Positions 15,341-23,680 of a stretch of 44,120 bases of DNA are shown one piece after another. Where the stretch lies: positions 1 through 44,120 of the forward strand of contig JAILBG010000123.1 in NCBI GenBank assembly GCA_024681215.1, given 5' to 3'. The notes below the pieces were generated by a model, which did not search any database, had not been told where the DNA came from, and saw only the letters and a list, made by a program, of their open reading frames with translations. Positions within the stretch are counted from its first letter, which is position 1; each line of letters starts with the position of its first letter. The stretch comes from RUG563 sp024681215. Its GTDB lineage: Bacteria; Bacillota; Clostridia; Christensenellales; Aristaeellaceae. A program made the translations under genes and the position numbers.

Positions 15341-16714
15341 ATGATTCATCAGTACCGGCTGGGCGGCATGAACATCGTGGTGGACGTTTGCTCCGGCAGC
15401 GTGCACGCGGTGGACGAAATCGCCTACGCCATCATCGAACAGTACGAAACGGCGGACCGGGAGCAGATCCTCCGTTCGCTTTCCGGGCGCTTTGAGGGCG
15501 TGACGGAGCAGGAGATCGGGGAATGCTACGATCAGGTGACGGCCCTCAAGGAAGTAGGGAAGCTGTTCACCCCCGATACCTTTCAGCCCCTGGCCGGGGA
15601 GCTCAAGCGCCGCAGCGCCGGGATCGTAAAGGCGCTGTGCCTCCACGTGGCCCACACCTGCAACCTGAACTGCGCCTACTGCTTCGCCAGCCAGGGCAAG
15701 TACCACGGAGAAAGGGCGCTGATGTCCTTTGAGGTGGGGAAGCAGGCGCTGGATTTCCTGGCAGCCCATTCCGGGGACAGGCATAACCTGGAGGTGGACT
15801 TTTTCGGCGGAGAGCCGCTGATGAATTTCGATGTGGTGAAGCGCCTGGTGGCCTATGCCAGGAGCATCGAAAAGGCGCATCGCAAGCATTTCCGCTTTAC
15901 CATCACCACCAACGGAATGCTCATCGACGACGACGTGATCGATTTTGCCAACCGGGAATGCAGCAACGTGGTGCTTTCCCTGGACGGCAGGAAAGAAGTG
16001 CACGACCGGTTCCGGGTGGATTACGCGGGAAACGGCAGCTGGGAGAAGATCGTGCCCAAGTTCCAGAAGCTGGTCAGGGCCCGGGGCGGAAAGAATTATT
16101 ATATGCGGGGCACGTTCACCCATCACAATCCCGATTTCCTCCGGGACATCGAAGCCATGCTGGATTTGGGCTTTACGGAGCTGAGCATGGAGCCGGTGGT
16201 GTGCGGTCCCGGGGACGAAAACGCCCTGACGCAGGAGGATCTGCCCATCGTGCTGGAGCAGTACGAAAAGCTGGCGGAGCTGATGCACGCCCGGCGGAAG
16301 GAGGGGCGGCCCTTTACCTTCTATCATTACATGATCGACCTGCAGGGCGGGCCCTGCATCTATAAGCGGATTTCCGGCTGCGGCAGCGGCACGGAATACA
16401 TGGCTGTCACCCCCTGGGGGGACCTGTATCCCTGCCATCAGTTCGTGGGGGAGGAACGGTTCCGCCTGGGCAACGTGTGGGACGGGGTCACGAATGAAGC
16501 GATGCAGGAGGAGTTCGCTTCCTGCAACGTGTATGCCCGGCCGGAATGCAGGGACTGCTGGGCGAAGCTGTACTGCTCCGGCGGGTGCGCCGCCAACGCC
16601 TATCACGCCACCGGCAGCGTCCGGGGCGTGTACGCATACGGGTGCGAGCTGTTCCGCAAGCGCATGGAATGCGCCATCATGCTGGAGGCTTCCCGCCTGA
16701 CGGAAGAAGCATGA
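15341..16714 (+). CDS. SCIFF peptide radical SAM/SPASM maturase
   Basis: 457-residue peptide-modifying enzyme that installs thioether cross-links in the SCIFF precursor. The N-terminal ~85 residues (MIHQYRLGGMNIVVDVCSG onwards) form the RiPP-precursor recognition region typical of this family. The radical SAM cluster motif is CNLNCAYC (Cys-x3-Cys-x2-Cys) at about residues 107-114, followed by the FGGEPL motif. The SPASM domain near the C-terminus shows the auxiliary-cluster cysteines: GCGSG, YPCHQF, CNVYARPECRDCWAKLYCSGGC and a final YGCELF. Length is typical. I start at 15341 (GGAAGG upstream) rather than at an in-frame ATG at 15290, which lies inside the terminator hairpin. The last codon overlaps the next gene as ATGA. 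Confidence 0.93.
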   Translation: MIHQYRLGGMNIVVDVCSGSVHAVDEIAYAIIEQYETADREQILRSLSGRFEGVTEQEIGECYDQVTALKEVGKLFTPDTFQPLAGELKRRSAGIVKALCLHVAHTCNLNCAYCFASQGKYHGERALMSFEVGKQALDFLAAHSGDRHNLEVDFFGGEPLMNFDVVKRLVAYARSIEKAHRKHFRFTITTNGMLIDDDVIDFANRECSNVVLSLDGRKEVHDRFRVDYAGNGSWEKIVPKFQKLVRARGGKNYYMRGTFTHHNPDFLRDIEAMLDLGFTELSMEPVVCGPGDENALTQEDLPIVLEQYEKLAELMHARRKEGRPFTFYHYMIDLQGGPCIYKRISGCGSGTEYMAVTPWGDLYPCHQFVGEERFRLGNVWDGVTNEAMQEEFASCNVYARPECRDCWAKLYCSGGCAANAYHATGSVRGVYAYGCELFRKRMECAIMLEASRLTEEA

Positions 16715-18057
16715 TGGATACGCCGATCTGCGATTTTGTCCGCGCGTACCGGGATGCGTCGCCCGTCCGGCTGCACATGCCGGGGCACAAGGGCCGGGGG
16801 CCGCTGGGCGCGGAAAGCCTGGATATCACGGAGATCCGCGGCGCGGACGTGCTCTACGACGCCGGGGGGATCATCCGCCGCAGCGAGGACAACGCCGCGG
16901 CGCTTTTCGGCGCGGCCAGGACGCTGTATTCCACGGAGGGGTCCTCCCTGTGCATCCGGGCCATGCTGCATCTTTCGCTGCTGGAAGGAAAGCGGCGGGG
17001 CCGGCGGCCGCTGATCCTGGCCGGGCGCAACGCTCACCGCGCCTTCGTTTACGCCGCGGGGTTGCTTGATGCTGAAATCCGGTGGGTTTTCCCTGAAACA
17101 GACCGGAGTCTGCTTTCTTGCTCCATTACTCCGGACGTGCTGGAAAAAGCGTTTGACGAAATGACGGACAGGCCCGCGGCGGTGTATGTGACCAGCCCGG
17201 ATTATCTGGGCGGCATGCTGGATATTGCCGGTCTGTCGGCGGTGTGCAGAAAGCATGATACGCCGTTGCTGGTGGACAACGCCCACGGCGCATACCTGAA
17301 ATTCCTTGAACAGGACAGGCATCCCGTCGCATTGGGCGCGGACATGTGCTGCGATTCGGCCCATAAAACCCTGCCGGTGCTGACGGGCGGGGCGTATCTG
17401 CACATTGCCGCATCGGCTCCGGCGCTATACGCGGACCAGGCGGAAAGCGCCATGGCGCTGTTTGCCTCCACCAGTCCGTCGTACCTGATCCTGGAATCCC
17501 TGGATCAGTGCAACGCGGTCCTTGCGGGCGGGTATCGGGAAGAAATGGCGCGGCTGTGCCATCGGGTTGATAAAATGAAACGCCGCCTTCAGGAAAACGG
17601 CTATGAGCTGATCGGGGACGAGCCGGCGAAGATCACCGTCGCCGCCAGGCGGTACGGCTATACCGGGGATGCGCTGCACGCACTGATGCGGGAAAACGGC
17701 GTGGAATGCGAGTTTTCCGATCCGGATTTCCTGACCATGATGCTGACGCCTCTCTTGACGGAGGAGGAAATCGGCAAAGCGGAAAAAGCGCTTCTGTCGG
17801 TTTCCTGCCGCGGTGCGCTTCCGGGCACGCCGCCCGGGATGCCCGCGCCGCTGCGGGCCCTGTCCGTGCGGCAGGCGCTTTTCTCCCCGGGCAGGGAGGT
17901 TTCCGTTGAAGATGCGGAAGGCCGTATCCTCGCCGACGCCCAGGCGGCCTGCCCGCCCTGCGTGCCCATCCTGGTCTGCGGGGAGAGGATCAGCCGGGAA
18001 GCCGTGGCGTGCTTCCGGTATTACGGGATCGAAAAATGCAGGATCGTCTGCGAATGA
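16711..18057 (+). CDS. Orn/Lys/Arg decarboxylase family PLP enzyme
   Basis: 448 residues of the fold-I PLP family that includes Bacillus SpeA and lysine decarboxylases. The family start PVRLHMPGHKGRG is present, with TEGSSLCIRAMLH as the PLP-phosphate region, LLVDNAHGA for the cofactor Asp/His contacts and CCDSAHKTLPVLTGG with the Schiff-base lysine at 219. The protein is slightly shorter than typical SpeA (about 480-490), mainly in the C-terminal domain. Likely reaction: decarboxylation of arginine, lysine or ornithine to a polyamine precursor, but substrate choice cannot be read from sequence. The ATG overlaps the maturase stop (ATGA), so both are translated from one message; this link is often seen next to tmk/holB in Clostridia instead. 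A second ATG directly follows the first. Confidence 0.85.
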   Translation: MMDTPICDFVRAYRDASPVRLHMPGHKGRGPLGAESLDITEIRGADVLYDAGGIIRRSEDNAAALFGAARTLYSTEGSSLCIRAMLHLSLLEGKRRGRRPLILAGRNAHRAFVYAAGLLDAEIRWVFPETDRSLLSCSITPDVLEKAFDEMTDRPAAVYVTSPDYLGGMLDIAGLSAVCRKHDTPLLVDNAHGAYLKFLEQDRHPVALGADMCCDSAHKTLPVLTGGAYLHIAASAPALYADQAESAMALFASTSPSYLILESLDQCNAVLAGGYREEMARLCHRVDKMKRRLQENGYELIGDEPAKITVAARRYGYTGDALHALMRENGVECEFSDPDFLTMMLTPLLTEEEIGKAEKALLSVSCRGALPGTPPGMPAPLRALSVRQALFSPGREVSVEDAEGRILADAQAACPPCVPILVCGERISREAVACFRYYGIEKCRIVCE

Positions 18058-18095
18058 AAAAACACGTCCGGCGGAGAAAGCCGGGCGTGTTTTTT
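18057..18095. terminator. Bidirectional terminator
   Basis: An A-run, a GC-rich stem and a T-run pair almost completely (ACACGTCCGGC with GCCGGGCGTGT, flanked by A6 and T6; 7-base loop). It separates the convergent decarboxylase-family gene and rimO and overlaps the former's stop codon. Confidence 0.85.
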
Positions 18096-18101
18096 GTGCG
18101 T

Positions 18102-19418
18102 TTACAGCGCCTTCGCCGTCAGGTCGTAGGTGTCGGCGGCAATGATTTTCCCGCGGATGAAGCTGCCTTCTTTCAGGGGCGTTTCGCTCATCAGGGCGAT
18201 CTCCCCGTCCGCGTCCGGGGCCTCCCAGGGGGAACGGGCGGTGTAGTGCATGCCGTTGTGCCCGGTGACCAGCAGCGTTTCTTCTTTTCCGATGCGCAGC
18301 CTGTTCCTGCGCAGGCTGATCTTTGCCTGCAGGGCCATGAGCCGGTCCAGCCGCTGCTGCTTGATTTCCTCCGGCACCTGATCCGGCATGGCCGCGGCGG
18401 GGGTGTCCTCCTCCGGGGAAAAGGCGAAGGCGCCCATCCGGTCGAAGGCCATTTCTTCCGTGAAGGCCATCAGCGCTTCAAAATCCGCTTCCGTTTCCCC
18501 GGGAAAGCCCACGATGAAGGTGGTGCGCAGGCAAAAGCCCATGTCCCGGGCGGCGCGGAGCATTTCCTTCGTGTGCGCCGCCGTGCCGCGGCGGTTCATT
18601 TTTTTCAGCAGCCCCGGAGAAGCGTGCTGCAGGGGCAGATCCAGGTATTTGCAGATGTTTTCGTGCCGCGCCATGGTTTCCAGCACCTTCGGGTTCGTTT
18701 CGTCCGGATACATGTACAGGCACCGCAGCCACCGAACGCCATCGATCCCGGCGGCGCGCTCCAGCAGCGCCGGCAGGTCCGTTCCGATGTCGGAGCCGTA
18801 GCGGGTGGTATCCTGGGCGATGAGGATGTGCTCCCGGACGCCCCGGGCGGAAAGCGCGCGCATTTCACTGAGCACCGATTCCATGGGCCGGGACCGGTAG
18901 GCCCCTCGGATCAGGGGAATGGCGCAGTAGGCGCAGCGGTTGTCGCAGCCGTCGCCGGTTTTGATATAGGCGGAATAAGGCGGCGTGGTGAGCACGCGGC
19001 CGCATTCCAGGAAGCCCTCTGTCCGCGCCGTATCGGCGACGCGGGCTCCGGAGAGGGCTTTTTCCAGATATTCCGCTATCTGCCCGTACTGGCCCACCCC
19101 CAGCAGACAGTCGATCTCCGGCATGTCCCGCACAAGATCGTCCCGATATCGCTGGGCCAGGCACCCCGTGATGCACAGGACGCGGCAGCGGCCCGTTTTT
19201 TTGTATTCCGCCATTTCCAGGATGGCGTCGATGGATTCTTCCTTGGCCGGGGCGATAAAGCCGCAGGTGTTGACGATCAGCACGTCGGCCTGGGCCGGAT
19301 CCGGCGTGATGGCCATGCCTTTTTCCGTCAGGCAGGAGAGCATCTGCTCCGAATCCACGCGGTTCTTGACGCATCCCAGGGAGATCATGCCGATTTTTAA
19401 GCCATTCAGCACAGACAT
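18102..19418 (-). CDS. rimO: Ribosomal protein S12 methylthiotransferase RimO
   Basis: 438-residue methylthiotransferase that adds a methylthio group to an Asp of ribosomal protein S12. Landmarks: the MTTase N-terminal domain with LGCVKNRVDSE (RimO signature), NTCGFI and ITGCLAQRY supplying the three cysteines of the first cluster; the radical SAM motif CDNRCAYCAIPLIRG; and a C-terminal TRAM domain (about 370-438). The RimO-type N-terminal signature and CAYCAIPLIRG separate it from MiaB and MtaB. The chosen start MSVLNGLKIGMIS has GAGGAAAC 5-10 bases upstream; an in-frame extension of 15 codons lacks a site. It is monocistronic here, facing the decarboxylase-family gene with a shared terminator. 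Confidence 0.93.
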   Translation of the reverse strand: MSVLNGLKIGMISLGCVKNRVDSEQMLSCLTEKGMAITPDPAQADVLIVNTCGFIAPAKEESIDAILEMAEYKKTGRCRVLCITGCLAQRYRDDLVRDMPEIDCLLGVGQYGQIAEYLEKALSGARVADTARTEGFLECGRVLTTPPYSAYIKTGDGCDNRCAYCAIPLIRGAYRSRPMESVLSEMRALSARGVREHILIAQDTTRYGSDIGTDLPALLERAAGIDGVRWLRCLYMYPDETNPKVLETMARHENICKYLDLPLQHASPGLLKKMNRRGTAAHTKEMLRAARDMGFCLRTTFIVGFPGETEADFEALMAFTEEMAFDRMGAFAFSPEEDTPAAAMPDQVPEEIKQQRLDRLMALQAKISLRRNRLRIGKEETLLVTGHNGMHYTARSPWEAPDADGEIALMSETPLKEGSFIRGKIIAADTYDLTAKAL

Positions 19419-19461
19419 TTGCGTTTCCTCACTTTCGTTGCCGGTAAAACCACGGCGAATC

Positions 19462-19491
19462 ATTGTAACACACCGGCGGAGGAAGAAACAA
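19462..19491 (-). promoter_or_regulatory. rimO promoter
   Basis: On the minus strand TTGTTT (19486-19491) and TACAAT (19462-19467) are 18 bases apart, about 44 bases before the rimO start. It lies back-to-back with the promoter at 19503 serving the other direction. Confidence 0.55.
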
Positions 19492-19502
19492 GGGTTTCCT
19501 GT

Positions 19503-19531
19503 TTGAATTTATGCTTTCCGCGTGTTATAAT
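19503..19531 (+). promoter_or_regulatory. Promoter of the FAD dehydrogenase-dtd-hemZ operon
   Basis: TTGAAT (19503-19508) and a perfect TATAAT (19526-19531) with 17 bases between, 30 bases before the start codon. Confidence 0.75.
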
Positions 19532-19561
19532 AGTTTCAAATTTGAGAAGGAGGGGCGGCGG

Positions 19562-21172
19562 ATGATCCGGATCGGGAATCTGAAGATCCCATTGGACGCG
19601 GACGCGGAAGCGCCCCTCCGCTCCGCGCTGAAAAAACTGCGGGCGGAGAGGAGCGCGGTGCTCTCCTGGCGCGTGAGCAGGAAAAGCGTGGACGCCCGGG
19701 ACAAGCGGGACGTGCATTTCGTCATGGCGGCGGACCTGGAAATGAAGGAGGAAGAAAAGCTCCTGCGTTCCCTGAAGCCGGGGGTCGCATCCCCGGTGCG
19801 GGGGGAATACGCGCCGCCCGTGATCCGGCGGGAGAAGATCGGCGGCATGCTGCGCCCGGTGATCGCCGGTTTCGGCCCCGGGGGGATGTTCGCGGCGCTG
19901 ACGCTGGCCCGGGCGGGCCTTCGGCCCATCGTGCTGGAACGGGGAGAACGGGTGGAGGACCGGAAACGGTCCACGGACCGGTTTGCCCGGGAAGGAAAGC
20001 TGGACCCGGAAAGCAACGTGCAGTTCGGCGAGGGCGGCGCAGGCGCGTTTTCGGACGGCAAGCTGACCACCGGGATCAAGGACCCGCGCTGCGCCTTCAT
20101 CCTCCGGGAGCTGCATCTTCACGGCGCGCCGGAGGAGATCCTGTACGCAGCACGCCCGCACATCGGCACGGACAGGCTGCCCGGCGTCGTCCGGGCCATC
20201 CGGGAGGAGATCCTCTCCCTGGGCGGGGAGATCCGTTTTTCTGCCCGGCTCACCAATGTGACGGTCCGGAAAGGCGCGCTGGCCGCCGTGGAATACACGG
20301 ACAGGGAGGGCGTTCATGCCGTCAGCGCGGACGCGCTGATCCTGGCCATCGGCCACAGCGCGGCGGATACCCAGGGGATGCTGTATTACGCCGGGGTGAA
20401 CATGATCCGGAAGCCCTTTTCCGTTGGCGTAAGGATCGAGCATCCCCAGCGCATGATCGACCGGGCCCAGTACGGCGCCTTCGCCGGGCACGAAGCCCTG
20501 GGCGCCGCGGAATACCACCTCGCCTGCAAACTGCCCGACGGCCGGGGCGCCTATACTTTCTGCATGTGCCCGGGCGGATATGTGATGCCCGCGGCCAGTC
20601 GGCCCGGCGGCGTGTGCGTCAACGGTATGAGCGCCTATGCCCGGGACGGGGAAAACGCCAACGCCGCCCTGCTGGTGGACGTGCGGACTGAGGATTTCGG
20701 GGACGATCATCCCCTTTCGGGGTTCGCCCTGCAAAGGACGTGGGAGGAAAGCGCCTTCCGGGCCGGCGGCGGGGATTACAAAGCGCCGGTTCAGCGGGTG
20801 GAGGATCTGCTGGCGGGCCGGGAAACAAAGCGCCTGGGGGAAGTGCGGCCCACATACCGCCCCGGCGTCGTCTGCGGGGATTTCCGCGGCATCCTGCCGC
20901 CGTTCGCCTGTCAGGGGCTGCAATACGCCATCAGGGCGTTCGACAGGCAGCTGCGGGGCTTCGCGCTGCCGGACGCGGTGATGACGGCGGTGGAAAGCCG
21001 CTCCTCCTGCCCGGTGCGGGTGCCCCGGGACGGGCGGTGCGAAAGCAGCGTCGCTGGCATCTATCCCTGCGGCGAGGGCGCGGGTTACGCCGGAGGCATC
21101 ATGAGCGCCGCGGCGGATGGCGTGAGAGTAGCCGAGGCATTGATGAAAAACGCGGGAATCATGGAGGAATAA
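19562..21172 (+). CDS. NAD(P)/FAD-dependent dehydrogenase family protein (COG2509-like)
   Basis: 536-residue flavoprotein. After an N-terminal ~85-residue basic domain (IRIGNLKIPLDADAEAPLRSAL onwards) a Rossmann dinucleotide motif is clear: VIAGFGPGGMFAALTLARAG (GxGPGG), then VQFGEGGAGAFSDGKLTT, a GEGAGYAGGI FAD segment near the C-terminus, and ILAIGHSA. These features define the 'uncharacterised FAD-dependent dehydrogenase' family common in Firmicutes and plants; its reaction is not known. Length is normal. AAGGAGG precedes the ATG by 9 bases. It leads an operon with dtd (5-base gap), an MBL hydrolase, hemZ and a glycosyltransferase. Confidence 0.85.
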   Translation: MIRIGNLKIPLDADAEAPLRSALKKLRAERSAVLSWRVSRKSVDARDKRDVHFVMAADLEMKEEEKLLRSLKPGVASPVRGEYAPPVIRREKIGGMLRPVIAGFGPGGMFAALTLARAGLRPIVLERGERVEDRKRSTDRFAREGKLDPESNVQFGEGGAGAFSDGKLTTGIKDPRCAFILRELHLHGAPEEILYAARPHIGTDRLPGVVRAIREEILSLGGEIRFSARLTNVTVRKGALAAVEYTDREGVHAVSADALILAIGHSAADTQGMLYYAGVNMIRKPFSVGVRIEHPQRMIDRAQYGAFAGHEALGAAEYHLACKLPDGRGAYTFCMCPGGYVMPAASRPGGVCVNGMSAYARDGENANAALLVDVRTEDFGDDHPLSGFALQRTWEESAFRAGGGDYKAPVQRVEDLLAGRETKRLGEVRPTYRPGVVCGDFRGILPPFACQGLQYAIRAFDRQLRGFALPDAVMTAVESRSSCPVRVPRDGRCESSVAGIYPCGEGAGYAGGIMSAAADGVRVAEALMKNAGIMEE

Positions 21173-21177
21173 AGGCT

Positions 21178-21627
21178 ATGCGCTGTGTGGCCCAGAGAGT
21201 GACGGAAGCGTACGTGACGGTGGACGGCAGGGAAACGGGCCGGATCGGGAAAGGGATCATGGCCCTGATCGGCGTGGAAGCGGGGGATACGGAAAAGGAC
21301 GCCGTATACCTGGCCGGCAAAATCGCAAAGCTCAGGATCTTTGAGGATGAAAACGAGAAGATGAACCGTTCTGTGATCGACGTGGGCGGCGCGGTGCTGG
21401 CGGTGAGCCAGTTTACCCTGCTGGGCGACGCCCGGGGCCAGAACCGCCCCGGCTTCACCCGGGCGGAGGAGCCGGAAAAAGCCAACGCGCTGTATGAGCG
21501 CTGCTGCGATGAGATAAGGAAGCTGGGCGTGCCGGTGGAGAACGGGGTGTTCCGCACCCACATGATGGTGCACCTGTGCAACGACGGGCCGGTGACGATC
21601 CTGCTGGACAGCAGAAAGACGTTTTGA
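21178..21627 (+). CDS. dtd: D-aminoacyl-tRNA deacylase
   Basis: 149-residue Dtd protein, which removes D-amino acids (and glycine mischarged on tRNA-Ala) from tRNA. Family start MRCVAQRVTEAYVTVDG is present, as are the active-site motifs AVSQFTLLGDARGQNRPGF (SQxTL) and the C-terminal GPVT segment (CNDGPVTILLDS; the family Gly-cisPro motif). Length is typical. It follows the FAD dehydrogenase by 5 bases and is followed by the MBL hydrolase after 11 bases. In many Firmicutes dtd follows rel directly; here rel lies 7 kb downstream. Confidence 0.95.
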   Translation: MRCVAQRVTEAYVTVDGRETGRIGKGIMALIGVEAGDTEKDAVYLAGKIAKLRIFEDENEKMNRSVIDVGGAVLAVSQFTLLGDARGQNRPGFTRAEEPEKANALYERCCDEIRKLGVPVENGVFRTHMMVHLCNDGPVTILLDSRKTF

Positions 21628-21638
21628 GGAGCGGAGAG

Positions 21639-22232
21639 ATGAAGATCGATACCCTGACCCTCGGGCCGGTGGGCACCAACTGCTATATCGTTTACAACGA
21701 AGGAAGCGAAGAAGCGGTGGTGATCGATCCGGCTGCGGAAGGCGGAAAAATCAAACAGGCGCTGGAGGATAAAAAAGCCGCGGCCATCCTGCTGACCCAC
21801 GGGCATTTCGATCATACCGGCGCGCTGAAGGATTTTCCCGGCGTGCCCGTGTACATTCATCCCGCCGACGATATCATGCTGAAGGACCCATCCTGGCATG
21901 CGGGCGGCATGATCGGGGATACGGACGCCCGGCCCGACGCCACGGATTACGTGCAGGAGGGCGCCCGGCTGTGCCTTGCGGGCCTGCCCATCCGGGTGTA
22001 CCATGTGCCGGGGCACACGATGGGCAGCGTGGCCTATGAGATCGGGGACGCGCTGTTTACGGGGGATACGCTGTTCTGCCGCGGCTTTGGGCGGACGGAT
22101 CTGCCGGGAGGCAGCATGGCGGAGGAGATGCGGTCGGTAAAACGCCTTCTGCATCTGGAAAAAGACCTGATCGTGCTGCCCGGCCACGGCGAACCCACCA
22201 CCCTGAAAGCGGAACGGGAGCATTATTTATGA
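21639..22232 (+). CDS. Metallo-beta-lactamase fold hydrolase (glyoxalase II-like)
   Basis: 197-residue MBL-fold hydrolase. Zinc ligands are visible: THGHFDH (HxHxDH, about residues 53-59), the third histidine in VPGHTMGS, the bridging Asp in FTGDTLF and a final His in LPGHGEPT. Such short proteins (YqgX/YcbL type) hydrolyse thioesters such as S-lactoyl-glutathione or related metabolites, but the physiological substrate in anaerobic Firmicutes is not settled. Start ATG follows GAGGAGCGGAG; the stop overlaps the hemZ start (ATGA). The dtd-MBL-hemZ order is widely conserved in Clostridia. Confidence 0.92.
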   Translation: MKIDTLTLGPVGTNCYIVYNEGSEEAVVIDPAAEGGKIKQALEDKKAAAILLTHGHFDHTGALKDFPGVPVYIHPADDIMLKDPSWHAGGMIGDTDARPDATDYVQEGARLCLAGLPIRVYHVPGHTMGSVAYEIGDALFTGDTLFCRGFGRTDLPGGSMAEEMRSVKRLLHLEKDLIVLPGHGEPTTLKAEREHYL

Positions 22233-23680
22233 TCGTATCCATTATGACGCCGATTCCGGGATTCGGCAACGACCTGGCAGACGTGGCGCGGGTGTTTTTC
22301 GGAAACGTGCAGGTGCAGATCAATCTGCCGGGCGGGGACCTGACGGTGACGCACACGGAGCAAGAGGAAAGCGGCGCGCGCAGGTGCCGGATCACGCTGG
22401 AGGGCCGGTATGCCGCGTCTGCGGTAAGGACGGCGGAAGTCAGCGCAGATCCCCTGCTGGAAAAGCGGTATCACAAGCGGCTGATCAAGCAGACGCTCTA
22501 CGACGCCCTGATCGCCGCCACCGGCAGGACGCCGCCCTGGGGGTCCCTGACCGGCATCCGGCCCACCCGGCTCCTGTACGAAGCCATGGGAAGGGGCCTT
22601 TCGCTGGAGGAAGCGGAAAAGGAAACGAAGGAAATGTTCAGCGTCCGCGGGGACAAGGCGGCGCTGCTGCGGGAGATCGTCGCAGTGCAGCAGGGGATGG
22701 CCCAAAGTACGGATACGGATGCGGATCTGTACGTGGGCATCCCGTTCTGCGTGTCCCGGTGCGCCTACTGTTCTTTCCTGAGCGGCGAGGTGGGCAAAGG
22801 AAAGGAGCTGCCCCCCTACGTGGAGGCCGTCGTAAAAGAAATCGAAGCGACGCTGGCGCTGCTGGAGGAAAAAGGGCTGAAGCCCCGGGCGTTCTATATG
22901 GGCGGAGGCACGCCCACGGCGCTGAGCGCAAAGCAGCTGGAGCAGGTGCTTTCGGCATGCCGGCCCTTTATCCGACGCGCCCGGGAGGTGACGGTGGAGG
23001 CCGGGCGGCCGGACACCATCGACCGGGAAAAGCTGTCGGTGATCCGGGAAGCCGGGGCCGGACGGATCTCCGTCAATCCCCAGACCATGCACGACGAAAC
23101 GCTGGTCCGCATCGGCCGCAGGCATACGCGGGCTCAGACGGAACAGGCCTACGCCCTTGCCCGGGAAGCGGGCTTTTCCCATATCAATATGGATCTGATT
23201 GCCGGGCTGCCGGGGGAGGACCTGGATATGTTCCTGCAGACCCTTGCCTGGAGCCGGGGGCTTTCTCCGGAAAGCCTGACGGTGCACACCCTGTCCATCA
23301 AGCGCAGCAGCCTAATGCACCTGTGGGAAGCGCAGCTGCCCGACGGCGGCATGGTGGGGGACATGGTGGATGCCGGGCGCAGAGAAGCGGAAATGCGGGG
23401 CATGCGGCCCTATTATCTGTACCGGCAGAAGTACATGGCGGGAAACCTGGAAAACGTGGGCTACGCCCTGCCGGGGCACGAATGCCTGTACAACGTGGAC
23501 ATGATGGAGGAGACCGCCCACGTATTCGCCGTGGGCGCCGGGGCCATCAGCAAACGGGTGGACGTGAAAAAAGGCCGCATCGAGCGCGCGCCCAACGTGA
23601 GCGACGTGGGGCACTACATCGCCAGAACGGATGAGATGATCCGGCGGAAAAAAGATCTGTGGCGGGAGGAATGGACATGA
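22229..23680 (+). CDS. hemZ: Coproporphyrinogen dehydrogenase HemZ-like radical SAM protein
   Basis: 483-residue radical SAM protein of the HemZ group. After an N-terminal domain of about 165 residues (including SLTGIRPTRL, characteristic of HemZ) come the cluster cysteines GIPFCVSRCAYCSF (Cys-x3-Cys-x2-Cys), the MGGGTPTAL motif and NMDLIAGLPGE, shared with HemN. HemZ proteins are named for oxygen-independent coproporphyrinogen III oxidation, but many Clostridia carrying hemZ lack heme synthesis, so the true reaction here may be different. It starts in the MBL stop and its own stop overlaps the next gene (ATGA), so the whole cluster is translationally coupled. Confidence 0.9.
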   Translation: MIVSIMTPIPGFGNDLADVARVFFGNVQVQINLPGGDLTVTHTEQEESGARRCRITLEGRYAASAVRTAEVSADPLLEKRYHKRLIKQTLYDALIAATGRTPPWGSLTGIRPTRLLYEAMGRGLSLEEAEKETKEMFSVRGDKAALLREIVAVQQGMAQSTDTDADLYVGIPFCVSRCAYCSFLSGEVGKGKELPPYVEAVVKEIEATLALLEEKGLKPRAFYMGGGTPTALSAKQLEQVLSACRPFIRRAREVTVEAGRPDTIDREKLSVIREAGAGRISVNPQTMHDETLVRIGRRHTRAQTEQAYALAREAGFSHINMDLIAGLPGEDLDMFLQTLAWSRGLSPESLTVHTLSIKRSSLMHLWEAQLPDGGMVGDMVDAGRREAEMRGMRPYYLYRQKYMAGNLENVGYALPGHECLYNVDMMEETAHVFAVGAGAISKRVDVKKGRIERAPNVSDVGHYIARTDEMIRRKKDLWREEWT

